Positions 13,876 to 21,801 of a DNA stretch of 22,022 nucleotides are shown in pieces (the stretch's first letter is position 1; every line of letters begins with the position of its first letter). Source of the DNA: JAVBJN01 sp031546985 (GTDB lineage: Bacteria > Bacteroidota > Bacteroidia > Chitinophagales > Chitinophagaceae); contig JAVBJN010000117.1 of assembly GCA_031546985.1 (NCBI GenBank), positions 1 to 22,022 of the forward strand, read 5' to 3'. The notes below the pieces were generated by a model. The model ran no database searches. It saw only the letters and a list, made by a program, of their open reading frames with translations, and was not told where the DNA came from. Position numbers and translations under genes: made by a program.

Positions 13876-14655
13876 ATGTACGCTACTATTTTAACGGATC
13901 TGAACAACGGTGTATTTACAATTACGGTAAACCGTCCTGATAAGATGAACGCGCTGAACAAAGATGTGATTGCAGATTTGGGTAAGGCGTTTGAAGAAGT
14001 ATACAACAACGACGATATTAAGGTGTGCATCCTTACCGGTGCGGGTCCTAAAGCGTTTGTTGCCGGTGCCGATATCAGCGAGTTTCTGAGCCTGGGTGCC
14101 GATGGTGGCGCCGATCTGGCCCGCGTAGGCCGTGTAAATGTTTTCGACAAAATCGAGAACTGCCCCAAGCCCGTTGTTGCTGCCGTTAATGGTTTTGCGC
14201 TGGGCGGAGGTTGTGAGCTGGCTATGGCCTGCCACTTCCGTGTAGCGAGCGAAAACGCTAAGTTTGGCCAGCCAGAAGTAAACCTGGGCCTTATTCCCGG
14301 ATACGGTGGCACCCAACGCCTGACCCAACTGATCGGGAAAGGAAAGGCTATGGAACTGTGTATGACCGCCGATATGATTGGCGCGGCAGAAGCCAAAACC
14401 CTGGGCCTGGTAAACCATGTGTACAGCATCGAAGAGCTGATGCCTAAAACCATTGAACTGGTAGAGAAAATTAAGAGCAAAGCGCCTGTAGCGGTATCTA
14501 AAATCATTGCCTGTGTAAACGAAGCTGCCAAAGGCGACGCCAAAGGTTTTGACAACGAGATTGCCCGTTTTGGCGAGTGCTTCGCTACCGGAGATATGAA
14601 AGAAGGCGTAAGCGCTTTTATGGAAAAAAGACCAGCAGACTTTAAAGGGAAATAA
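13876..14655 (+). CDS. Enoyl-CoA hydratase/isomerase (crotonase) family protein
   Basis: A 259-residue crotonase-fold enzyme. FVAGADISEF (residues 61-70) and FALGGGCELA (107-116) form the oxyanion hole. Both catalytic glutamates of true hydratases are present at E114 and E134, spaced as in rat mitochondrial hydratase; the second lies in EVNLGLIPGYGGTQRL. This supports syn-hydration of a 2-enoyl-CoA, possibly short-chain. The usual Asp after MAC is His here (H120). It is the last gene of the B12-subunit operon, 2 nt after the barrel gene, with a terminator downstream. Confidence 0.92.
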   Translation: MYATILTDLNNGVFTITVNRPDKMNALNKDVIADLGKAFEEVYNNDDIKVCILTGAGPKAFVAGADISEFLSLGADGGADLARVGRVNVFDKIENCPKPVVAAVNGFALGGGCELAMACHFRVASENAKFGQPEVNLGLIPGYGGTQRLTQLIGKGKAMELCMTADMIGAAEAKTLGLVNHVYSIEELMPKTIELVEKIKSKAPVAVSKIIACVNEAAKGDAKGFDNEIARFGECFATGDMKEGVSAFMEKRPADFKGK

Positions 14656-14681
14656 CCTTTACCGTTGCTAGTATTATATTG

Positions 14682-14710
14682 AAAGCCCTGCATTACTGCG
14701 GGGCTTTTTT
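14682..14710 (+). terminator. Rho-independent terminator after enoyl-CoA hydratase gene
   Basis: Stem AAAGCCCTGCA / TGCGGGGCTTT (core 14685-14692 with 14697-14704, one G-U pair), 4-nt loop TTAC, six T. Confidence 0.9.
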
Positions 14711-14736
14711 CATTTAAAACGGGATATTGCGCCGGC

Positions 14737-14793
14737 CTTCGACAAGCTCAGGTACCGTCGCGGGGTTTTATCAGTTGGCTGAGCTTGTCGAAG
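14737..14793. repeat. 15-bp palindromic intergenic repeat
   Basis: Perfect inverted repeat CTTCGACAAGCTCAG (14737-14751) / CTGAGCTTGTCGAAG (14779-14793) around a 27-bp spacer. A partial third copy of the arm (GACAAGCT, 14800-14807) follows. There is no T-run, so it is more like a dispersed REP-type repeat than a terminator. It lies between the convergent hydratase and cardiolipin synthase genes. Confidence 0.85.
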
Positions 14794-14841
14794 CCTCCTG
14801 ACAAGCTTTGAGGTGGAGCAGGGAAGAAGTATTGGAGGTAC

Positions 14842-16296
14842 TTACAATAATGGCGATAGCAACCTGGCGGTTTTCTCCATCAGCTGCCGGGTGCGCGATC
14901 GTTTATACCAGCGGGCCGTATCCAGCACCTCGGCATATTGAAGATCGGCTTCAAAAATTTCTGCCAGCTGCGTTGCGAGCACCTCATTGTACATAATCGC
15001 GTTCACCTCAAAATTGAGTTCAAAGCTCCGGTAATCCATGTTGGCCGTGCCTACCATCGCCATCATGCGGTCTACTACCATCGTTTTGGCATGCAGAAAT
15101 CCTTTCTTGTAACGGTAGATCTCCACACCCGCTTCCAGCAGGTCTTCGTAGTACGATTTGGCCGCCAGGTTTACAAGAACAGAATCGGAATGCTCGGGTA
15201 CCAGCAGCTTTACTTTTACACCACCCAGTGCGGCCGATGTAAGCGCATCCAGTATACCATCACCAGGAATGAAATAAGGCGTGGTAATCAGCAGCTCTTC
15301 CCGCGCAGCATAAATGCCTTCGAGTATGCTCAGCATTAAGGTGGGCCGGGAAGAATCGGGTCCGCTGGCGGCGATTTGCACCATCACATCGGGCAGGTTG
15401 CTCTCCGGGTATCTGAAATATTGCTGCTCGGGTTGCAGGGTAGCTTCGGAGCAGAAATTCCAGTCGCAGAAAAAAAGGTATTGCAGGTAAAAAATGCCGG
15501 AACCTCTTATCATCAGGTGGGTATCGCGCCAGTACACCTGGTCTTTACCATTGTTGATATAGCGGTCGCTGATGTTGATGCCGCCCACAAATGCCTGCTG
15601 CCCATCTATGATGATCATTTTGCGGTGGTTGCGGTAGTTGAGCCGGTTGGCCAGCAACCAGAAATGAATTTCATAAAAAGGATAGGCCTCCACCCCTGCG
15701 GCTTTAAGCTCCGGTACCAGTTTATGGCGAATGCCGTTGCTGCCAAAATCGTCGTACATAAACCGAACCTCTACCCCTGCCTGCGCTTTTTGAATAAGTA
15801 GGTCTTTGATTTCGTTGCCTATACCATCGTCTTCATAAATGTAGTAGGCCATGTGAATATGGTGCTGCGCGGCACGCAAAGCCTCCAGCACTGCCGGAAA
15901 CTTTTCTTCGCCATTTACCAGCAGCTTTACCTCGTTTTTAAGGGTAAGCGGGCTCATGCCATCGTTAATGAGCAGGCGGGCCATTTTTTGTTGCCCGTTC
16001 AATGCTTTTTGCTGTTGCTCCATTATCATTTCCGAGCCATTGGCTACGCGGTGCTGCAATTGCTGGAACAAGGCTTCATCTTCTACCAGCTTTTTACTGT
16101 ACAGCTTGCGTTTGCGGTAATTGATGCCAAAAGAGAAATAAACGATAATGCCCGCTACCGGTACAAAAATAGCAAGCAGCAGGTAGGCCAGTGTTTTGGT
16201 CGAGGTACGGGTATCGTACACAATACGGATGCATACTGCCAGTACGAGCAGAAAGTATGCGATTTCGGAAATGAGTAACCAGTTCAGTTGTTTCAT
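14842..16296 (-). CDS. cls: Cardiolipin synthase
   Basis: A 484-residue phospholipase-D-superfamily membrane enzyme that condenses two phosphatidylglycerols to cardiolipin and glycerol. Two N-terminal hydrophobic helices (about 6-26 and 37-57) are followed by two HKD motifs: H224-R-K226-x4-D231 then GGINISD, and H402-A-K404-x4-D409 then GTANMDYRS. Each half shows the expected spacing to the downstream Asn-Asp/Asn-Met element. ATG at 16294-16296 starts directly before helix 1. It is divergent from the DUF6089-like gene, with a 160-bp intergenic region that carries an inverted repeat. Confidence 0.93.
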   Translation of the reverse strand: MKQLNWLLISEIAYFLLVLAVCIRIVYDTRTSTKTLAYLLLAIFVPVAGIIVYFSFGINYRKRKLYSKKLVEDEALFQQLQHRVANGSEMIMEQQQKALNGQQKMARLLINDGMSPLTLKNEVKLLVNGEEKFPAVLEALRAAQHHIHMAYYIYEDDGIGNEIKDLLIQKAQAGVEVRFMYDDFGSNGIRHKLVPELKAAGVEAYPFYEIHFWLLANRLNYRNHRKMIIIDGQQAFVGGINISDRYINNGKDQVYWRDTHLMIRGSGIFYLQYLFFCDWNFCSEATLQPEQQYFRYPESNLPDVMVQIAASGPDSSRPTLMLSILEGIYAAREELLITTPYFIPGDGILDALTSAALGGVKVKLLVPEHSDSVLVNLAAKSYYEDLLEAGVEIYRYKKGFLHAKTMVVDRMMAMVGTANMDYRSFELNFEVNAIMYNEVLATQLAEIFEADLQYAEVLDTARWYKRSRTRQLMEKTARLLSPLL

Positions 16297-16389
16297 AACA
16301 AGCCGGAGGTATACGGTAGTAAATTAATCATTAATGCATTGCATTGTCCTTTTGTGCAGGCAGAAGTTTTTAAAAACAACTATAAAATG

Positions 16390-16413
16390 ATACCATTGCG
16401 GTGCAAATGGTAT
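16390..16413. promoter_or_regulatory. Inverted repeat between divergent cls and barrel genes (possible operator)
   Basis: ATACCATT (16390-16397) and AATGGTAT (16406-16413) form a perfect 8-bp inverted repeat with an 8-bp spacer, 43 bp before the ATG at 16457. The size and spacing fit a dimeric regulator site; no regulator is identified. Confidence 0.35.
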
Positions 16414-16456
16414 TGTATTTGCGACCCGGTATTGTGTAACCACCATTAATCCGAAT

Positions 16457-17392
16457 ATGAAAATCATTACACCATTCATGCTGCTGGCTTGCACCACAGG
16501 CCATGTTATGGCACAGGAAGAGAATCATTTGCCACTTCGCCAGGGCTGGAGCCTGCAGGTGCAGGGCGGGGTTGTAAACCTGTGGAGCGATCTGGGTGGC
16601 CAAAAGGGCGCAGGAGCAGGGTACTTAAAAGACCTGAATATGAAAAGCGCAGGCCCTGTATTTGGCGCGGCCGTAACCTGGGACCGCTACCGCTGGGGCG
16701 GTATAAAACTGGAGCTGAATGCCGGGGTGTGGCAAGCCGATGATGGCTTGCTAAAAGGTGTATCGCCCTCCGACCCGGCATATGGCCGCTACCTGCGCAA
16801 TCTTAACGTAAAGGCGCCTTTCCAGGAAGGCTTGTTACTGGCCGAGATAAGACCTTTCCAGTTTGCAGACCGTTACCACCCGCTGGCTTTAACCCATTGG
16901 CAACCGTATGTGGCGGTGGGTGCAGGCTTGTTTCATTATAACCCAACGGGTTTGTATACCCATCCCGATGGGCACACCGAGTGGGTAGATCTGCAACCTT
17001 TGCATACCGAGGGGCAGGGTTTTGCAGAATATCCCGATCGCAAACCCTATAATCTCACCCAGTTCAGCATTCCCATGCAAATCGGGTTGCGGTATCATAT
17101 TAATGAAAACTGGGCTTTGGGCGTGCAGTTTACCTACCGCAAAACCTTTACCGATTACCTCGACGATGCCAGCACCACTTATATTAACCCCGATCTGTTT
17201 GCTAAATATGCCGGCACCGATGCCACGGTTGCCCGGGCCATGAGCGATAAATCGTACCTGCTCACCGCCGATCAGCAGCCCATACAACACGCAGGCGATA
17301 TGCGGGCCAGCGCTTCCAGCAAGGATGCCTACAGCTCATTTACAATATCTGTAAAATATAACCTGTACCGCAAGCATGGTTTATGGGATTAG
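16457..17392 (+). CDS. DUF6089-like outer-membrane protein
   Basis: A 311-residue protein with a signal peptide (MKIITPFMLLACTTGHVMAQ). An early LQVQGGVVNLWSDLGG segment, VAVGAGLFHYNPTG in the middle, HTEGQGFAEYPD, and YRKTFTDYLDDASTTY near residue 230 match the layout of DUF6089-type barrels in Bacteroidota as I remember them. The final strand SFTISVKYNLYRKHG fits an outer-membrane beta-barrel end. The function is unknown. It lies between cls and dxs with no tight linkage to either. Confidence 0.7.
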   Translation: MKIITPFMLLACTTGHVMAQEENHLPLRQGWSLQVQGGVVNLWSDLGGQKGAGAGYLKDLNMKSAGPVFGAAVTWDRYRWGGIKLELNAGVWQADDGLLKGVSPSDPAYGRYLRNLNVKAPFQEGLLLAEIRPFQFADRYHPLALTHWQPYVAVGAGLFHYNPTGLYTHPDGHTEWVDLQPLHTEGQGFAEYPDRKPYNLTQFSIPMQIGLRYHINENWALGVQFTYRKTFTDYLDDASTTYINPDLFAKYAGTDATVARAMSDKSYLLTADQQPIQHAGDMRASASSKDAYSSFTISVKYNLYRKHGLWD

Positions 17393-17551
17393 GTAAACGG
17401 GCCTGCAAATAGTTTGTTTTGAGCAGATTAGCATTGCAAAATGCAAAAAAGAGCCTTTCGGGAGACGAAAAAGGAGCCAGAAAACCGGTGCGAAATGGCT
17501 GGGAATGACCATATTAGAATAATTTTAACGTGTAGCTTGTCTATATTTTCC

Positions 17552-17559
17552 TAATTTTG
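17552..17559 (+). promoter_or_regulatory. Candidate -7 element for dxs
   Basis: TAATTTTG matches TAnnTTTG and ends 20 nt before the dxs ATG. A TTG at 17537-17539 is present but closer (12 nt) than the usual -33 distance. I see no riboswitch fold in the 187-bp leader region. Confidence 0.5.
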
Positions 17560-17579
17560 ACCGATTAAACGCTGTGTGA

Positions 17580-19502
17580 ATGGAAATCCAGGCCGGACCT
17601 TTATTAAGTAATATAGAATTTCCCAGTGATCTGCGTAAGCTGGATAAAACCCAGTTGCAGCAGGTAAGTACGGAGTTGCGCCAGTTTATTATCGATTGTG
17701 TGAGTGTGCATGGTGGCCATTTTGGGGCCAGCCTTGGCGTTGTAGAGCTGTCTGTAGCCCTGCACTATGTATTTAATACACCAGATGACCAGCTTATCTG
17801 GGATGTAGGCCACCAGGCTTATGGCCATAAGATCCTCACCGGCCGCAGGTCTGTGTTTCATACCAACCGTAAATACAATGGTTTAAGCGGCTTTCCCAAA
17901 CGTACCGAAAGCGAATACGATGCTTTTGGCGTAGGGCACTCCTCTACCTCTATTTCTGCGGCATTGGGTATGGCCATGGCCAGCAAATACGCTGGTAATA
18001 CCACCCGCCAGCATATTGCCGTAATTGGCGATGGCGCTATGACGGCCGGTATGCCTTTCGAAGCGCTGAACCACGCTGGCGTAAGCGGTACCAACCTGCT
18101 GGTGATCCTTAACGACAATAATATGTCTATCGATCCCAACGTAGGTGCGCTTAAAGAATACCTTACTGACATTACCACTTCGCATACCTATAATAAACTC
18201 CGGGATGAAGTCTGGCATATGCTGGGCAAAATTCCAATGGCGCAGGAACTGGGCTCTAAGATCGAAGCCGGCCTTAAAGGCATGGTATCGAAGAGCAGCA
18301 ACCTGTTCGAAGCCCTCAATTTCAGGTATTTTGGCCCGGTAGATGGCCATAATGTGCTTAAACTGGTAGAAACCCTGCGCGATCTTAAAGATATACCGGG
18401 TCCTAAACTGCTGCACATTAAAACCGTAAAAGGAAAAGGATACGACCTGGCAGAGAAAGACCAGACCCTCTGGCACGCGCCAGGCACCTTTGATAAAATT
18501 ACCGGGCAGATCCACAAAAAGACTTTCGACACGCCACAACCGCCTAAGTACCAGGATGTTTTTGGCTGGACGATGATAGAACTGGCTAAGCAGAACCCGA
18601 AGGTAATGGCCGTAACACCGGCTATGCCCAGCGGCTGCTCGCTTAAATATATGATTGCCGAAATGCCCGACCGTGCTTTTGACGTGGGCATTGCCGAGCA
18701 GCATGCCGTAACCGTTTCGGCGGGTATGGCCACGCAGGGCCTGCGGGTGTTCTGCAATATTTACTCTTCGTTTATGCAGCGGGCCTACGACCAGGTGATC
18801 CACGATGTGGCCATCCAGAAGTTGCCGGTTGTTTTCTGCCTCGACCGTGCAGGTCTGGTGGGCGAAGATGGGCCTACGCACCACGGTGCGTACGATATAG
18901 CGTTTATGCGCTGTATTCCCAATATGGTGGTGAGTGCCCCTATGAACGAAGCCGAGCTGCGCAACCTCATGTACACCGCCCAGCTGGACGAAAACGAATA
19001 TCCGTTTGTAATCCGCTACCCGCGTGGCGAAGGTGTAATGCCCGAATGGCGTACGCCTTTTGAAGTGGTAGAAATAGGCAAGGGCCGTAAAATAAAAGAC
19101 GGGCAGGAAGTAGCGATCCTCACCATTGGGCACCCGGGCAATTTTGCTGTAGAAGCCTGCCGTGCGCTGGCTGGCGATGGCCTTACCCCTGCGCATTATG
19201 ACCTGCGCTTTGTAAAACCGCTCGATGAGCAGTTGCTGCACGAAGTATTTACCCGGTATAAAAAGGTAATTACGGTAGAAGATGGCACTATTGTAGGCGG
19301 TATGGGCAGCGCGGTACTGGAGTTTATGGCTGCCAATGGTTATAAAGCAGATATTAAGATGCTGGGCATTCCCGATGCGATTATTGAGCATGGCAAACCG
19401 GCCGAGCTCTTTGCAGAGTGCCATTACGATGCCAAAGCCATTGCCGATGCGGTTAGGGCTATGAGCGGTGTAGCGGTAAAGCAACAAACCTTGTCGGTAT
19501 AA
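17580..19502 (+). CDS. dxs: 1-deoxy-D-xylulose-5-phosphate synthase
   Basis: A 640-residue thiamine diphosphate enzyme that makes DXP from pyruvate and glyceraldehyde 3-phosphate, the first step of the MEP isoprenoid pathway. Landmarks are the N-terminal HGGHFGASLGVVEL and IWDVGHQAYGHKILTGR; the ThDP/Mg motif GDG (150-152) through LNDNNMSID (177-185); the general base glutamate E373 in GIAEQHAV; and DRAGLVGEDGPTHHGAYD from residue 422. The C-terminal transketolase domain carries EDGTIVGGMGSAV. The length is standard. ATG at 17580 gives a short N-terminus before the first helix. It appears monocistronic. Confidence 0.97.
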   Translation: MEIQAGPLLSNIEFPSDLRKLDKTQLQQVSTELRQFIIDCVSVHGGHFGASLGVVELSVALHYVFNTPDDQLIWDVGHQAYGHKILTGRRSVFHTNRKYNGLSGFPKRTESEYDAFGVGHSSTSISAALGMAMASKYAGNTTRQHIAVIGDGAMTAGMPFEALNHAGVSGTNLLVILNDNNMSIDPNVGALKEYLTDITTSHTYNKLRDEVWHMLGKIPMAQELGSKIEAGLKGMVSKSSNLFEALNFRYFGPVDGHNVLKLVETLRDLKDIPGPKLLHIKTVKGKGYDLAEKDQTLWHAPGTFDKITGQIHKKTFDTPQPPKYQDVFGWTMIELAKQNPKVMAVTPAMPSGCSLKYMIAEMPDRAFDVGIAEQHAVTVSAGMATQGLRVFCNIYSSFMQRAYDQVIHDVAIQKLPVVFCLDRAGLVGEDGPTHHGAYDIAFMRCIPNMVVSAPMNEAELRNLMYTAQLDENEYPFVIRYPRGEGVMPEWRTPFEVVEIGKGRKIKDGQEVAILTIGHPGNFAVEACRALAGDGLTPAHYDLRFVKPLDEQLLHEVFTRYKKVITVEDGTIVGGMGSAVLEFMAANGYKADIKMLGIPDAIIEHGKPAELFAECHYDAKAIADAVRAMSGVAVKQQTLSV

Positions 19503-19527
19503 CACTACTTTATTTACAATAAATAGC

Positions 19528-19557
19528 AAGCGGCTGCCATTGGGTAGCCGCTTTTTT
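19528..19557 (+). terminator. Rho-independent terminator after dxs
   Basis: Stem AAGCGGCT (19528-19535) / AGCCGCTT (19546-19553), 10-nt loop, T-run to 19557. Confidence 0.88.
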
Positions 19558-19695
19558 GTGCCATTAAATTTTAAAATAATCGACTTTGTTATAGATATTT
19601 TACTGTTACACAATCGTTTGTGTATTTGTTTTCGTACTTTTTTCTTGTAGTATTTATACCACAATTCTAGTCAATAACCTCAGAATACTCATCCA

Positions 19696-19714
19696 ATTGA
19701 GCTGAATGCTCAAT
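19696..19714. promoter_or_regulatory. Inverted repeat upstream of the T9SS cargo gene
   Basis: ATTGAGC (19696-19702) / GCTCAAT (19708-19714) around TGAAT, ending 60 bp before the ATG at 19775. It could be a leader hairpin or an operator. The promoter of this gene is not clear; TACTTTTT at 19635-19642 is a poor -7 candidate. Confidence 0.35.
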
Positions 19715-19774
19715 CTCCCAACCGGCCCCCTGCTGCCAGAGTATGTTTGTGTCAGAACTTTAAAACACAATGAT

Positions 19775-21184
19775 ATGACAACTCCTGTACGCTTTTTAAG
19801 CTCAACTGTTCTTGCCCTGACTATTGCAGGAACAACTTTTGGCCAAGCCGCCAACAATCCGGTAAACCTGGATTTTAACTCCAACAACTCGGCTACTTAC
19901 CGCACCAATGCGCAGGCTATTCCTGGTACTGTTCTCACCGTAAGTACAGCTGGCAGTGATGCCGCAGCATTGTTGAACAACAACAGGCTGGAGCTTACTA
20001 CCGACAGATCTGGTGATGGTGATTTCTTTGACAGCGATGGATTTGTATTTGCCTACGGCAGTGTAAATGGTATAGATACCACTTATTTCAAAAAAGGATT
20101 TAACCGTGTAGCAACAACCGGTAGAATTGAATGGACTTTCAATATGCGCCAATCCAACACCAACCCAAGTGGTTTGAATGGTAGCGGAGAGGCGGGTGTA
20201 GCTATGATTTTAGGAGGTAGCAGCACTACCGCCAATAACGCAGGTCACGGTTATGCCGTGGTGCTGGGTAGTGGTAACGCTAATGACTTTGTAAGACTGG
20301 TAAGCTACAACAATGGTTTGGGTGGTACCCTCACTGATATCGTAGCCGGAACTACTGACTATGCTACGCAATACCTGTCTATTAAAGTGACCTATACCCG
20401 TGCTTCCAATACCTGGTCTTTATATGTAAGAAATGATGGTAACTCAGCTTTTGCAGATCCTGCTACGCTGACCAATGCCAACATTATCACCGGTAGTAAC
20501 GCGGTTAATACCACCTATACCACCAGCAATGATCTCAACTTCTTTGGTCCTTACCTGAGTGGCCGCGATAATGGCGATAACGCTTACTTCGACAACTTTA
20601 ACATCGCTATGGCCAACGCTGCTTCTGGCGCTCCGCTGCCGGTAACCCTTACTTACTTTAAAGGTAATGTGCAGGACAACCTGGTAAACCTGAGCTGGGA
20701 AACCAGTGAAGAAAAGAATTTCAGCCACTACGAAATTGAAAGAAGCACCGATGGTAAAGCTTACAATACCGTAAATGAAGTAAAAGGTAAAGGCGCTTAC
20801 AGCGAGTATGATGTAAACGACAACATTTCCGGTATCAGTGCAAGTACCATGTACTACCGCCTTAAAGCAGTAGATGCAGATGGTTCTTTCAAATACTCTT
20901 CTGTTGTGCGTCTGAGCAATAAAGCTGAGGGTTTGGGCGAGGTGTCTGCTTATCCTAACCCTTTCCGTACCGAGCTGAGCGTTCAGATCAGTACAGAAGA
21001 AGACCAACTGGCAACCCTGATGCTGTATAGCCTGGATGGCCGCCTGGTACAACAAAGAACAGAAAATGTAAAACAAGGTAGCAATGTAGTTACCCTGAGC
21101 GGACTCGACCAACTGGCCAACGGCATGTATGTACTGAATGTACAGTGCGGCGGCGAAGTAAAATCGGTGCGCCTGGTAAAATAA
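19775..21184 (+). CDS. Secreted T9SS type A sorting domain protein, function unknown
   Basis: A 469-residue secreted protein with a signal peptide (about residues 1-24, ending TFGQA). The N-terminal half (25-290) is Asn/Ser/Thr/Gly-rich beta-structure that could be a lectin/concanavalin-like jelly roll; segments such as GRIEWTFNMRQ, YLSIKVTYTR and AYFDNFNIAM fit. A LPVTLTYFKG linker follows, then a fibronectin-like module (VNLSWETSEEKNFSHYEIE) common just before T9SS tails. The type A sorting domain begins AYPNPFRTELSV and ends MYVLNVQCGGEVKSVRLVK. ATG at 19775 is chosen over 19706 because only it gives a signal peptide. No catalytic motif is seen. Confidence 0.85.
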   Translation: MTTPVRFLSSTVLALTIAGTTFGQAANNPVNLDFNSNNSATYRTNAQAIPGTVLTVSTAGSDAAALLNNNRLELTTDRSGDGDFFDSDGFVFAYGSVNGIDTTYFKKGFNRVATTGRIEWTFNMRQSNTNPSGLNGSGEAGVAMILGGSSTTANNAGHGYAVVLGSGNANDFVRLVSYNNGLGGTLTDIVAGTTDYATQYLSIKVTYTRASNTWSLYVRNDGNSAFADPATLTNANIITGSNAVNTTYTTSNDLNFFGPYLSGRDNGDNAYFDNFNIAMANAASGAPLPVTLTYFKGNVQDNLVNLSWETSEEKNFSHYEIERSTDGKAYNTVNEVKGKGAYSEYDVNDNISGISASTMYYRLKAVDADGSFKYSSVVRLSNKAEGLGEVSAYPNPFRTELSVQISTEEDQLATLMLYSLDGRLVQQRTENVKQGSNVVTLSGLDQLANGMYVLNVQCGGEVKSVRLVK

Positions 21185-21205
21185 TACCCACGGATGATTC
21201 AATAC

Positions 21206-21242
21206 ATAACCCCATCTGCTTTTGCAGGTGGGGTTATTTTTT
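21206..21242 (+). terminator. Rho-independent terminator after T9SS cargo gene
   Basis: 14-bp stem ATAACCCCATCTGC (21206-21219) / GCAGGTGGGGTTAT (21224-21237), one G-U pair, loop TTTT, T-run to 21242. Confidence 0.93.
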
Positions 21243-21716
21243 ATTACGCTTAATAAAACCAACGTCTGTTGGTAGTGATATGTGAAATCTATGCTGGTGT
21301 TTTTCTGTGGTATCCTAAAAAGGTTTGTCATGCTGCCCTGCAAGGAGCAGCATCTCTTTAATATAATAATGGTTGTTGTTTTGTTTTAATATGATAATCT
21401 GGTTGCATCCCAATGCTCTGGGAGGAGTAAAAAAGCTGAAAAATTCCCTTTTTTAGCCCCCGTTTGCAATGCCTGAATGGTTGTCTCCCCAACGGGTTTG
21501 GCCTATCTGTTTAACTGTTTTTATGGCTTTTTGTAATGTGTTGGCAGCAGGATCTGGGATGTAAATGCGCTGAAATGCCCGTAAATACTACGTTATGTTG
21601 TTTTGTTGTCATGCTTCATGTCAATTTGTATACCGTTAAAAGACGGTAAATAGAAGTGCTCAATTCTCATTTAAACTGCACAATACTCAACAGGAACGTA
21701 AGAACACTCAATGTGG
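21243..21716. other. Gene-poor AT-rich intergenic stretch
   Basis: No credible ORF. It holds small hairpins at 21258-21273 (ACCAAC-gtct-GTTGGT) and 21631-21648 (TACCGT-taaaag-ACGGTA), plus the dispersed repeat at 21327-21356. Nothing here resembles a tRNA or a known structured RNA by eye. Part of it may be upstream regulatory DNA for the choice-of-anchor A gene. Confidence 0.6.
21327..21356. repeat. Solo hairpin repeat related to the 1-424 elements
   Basis: GTCATGCTGC (21327-21336) and GCAGCATCTC (21347-21356) are identical to the outer arms of the first hairpin at 39-104, here with only a 10-nt spacer that extends the stem (CCT/AGG). It shows the repeat family is dispersed over at least two sites 21 kb apart. 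Confidence 0.85.
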
Positions 21717-21748
21717 TTGTTGCCGCAACTGATGTCGCAACATCTTTG
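21717..21748 (+). promoter_or_regulatory. Candidate promoter of the choice-of-anchor A gene
   Basis: TTGTTG (21717-21722) as -33, an 18-bp spacer, then CATCTTTG (21741-21748), one mismatch from TAnnTTTG. The predicted start near 21753 leaves a leader of about 50 nt. An inverted repeat TGTTGC (21718-21723) / GCAACA (21737-21742) overlaps both elements. Confidence 0.5.
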
Positions 21749-21801
21749 CTATCACAAACGGGGAATGAACCTCTCCGGAAAAACATAAAAACCACAAAAA
21801 A

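Noticed and set aside
13848..14693. 281-codon minus-strand open frame opposite the enoyl-CoA hydratase
   Set aside because: Its composition is Ser/Pro/Ala-rich as expected for the complement of a crotonase gene, and it runs into the terminator hairpin.
14737..14793. Terminator for cls
   Set aside because: The stem is strong, but neither strand has a T-run after it and the 27-bp loop is too long for an intrinsic terminator.
17393..17579. Thiamine-type riboswitch before dxs
   Set aside because: The leader lacks the conserved CUGAGA and the ACC-UGAUCUGG-type segments. A weak hairpin around CCTTTCGGGAGACGAAAAAGG is not followed by a T-run and is not a recognisable aptamer.
17883..19664. 593-codon open frame on the minus strand antisense to dxs
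   Set aside because: It lies almost wholly opposite dxs, has no recognisable domain and a composition typical of antisense frames (many His, Tyr, Arg). dxs on the plus strand is complete and unambiguous.
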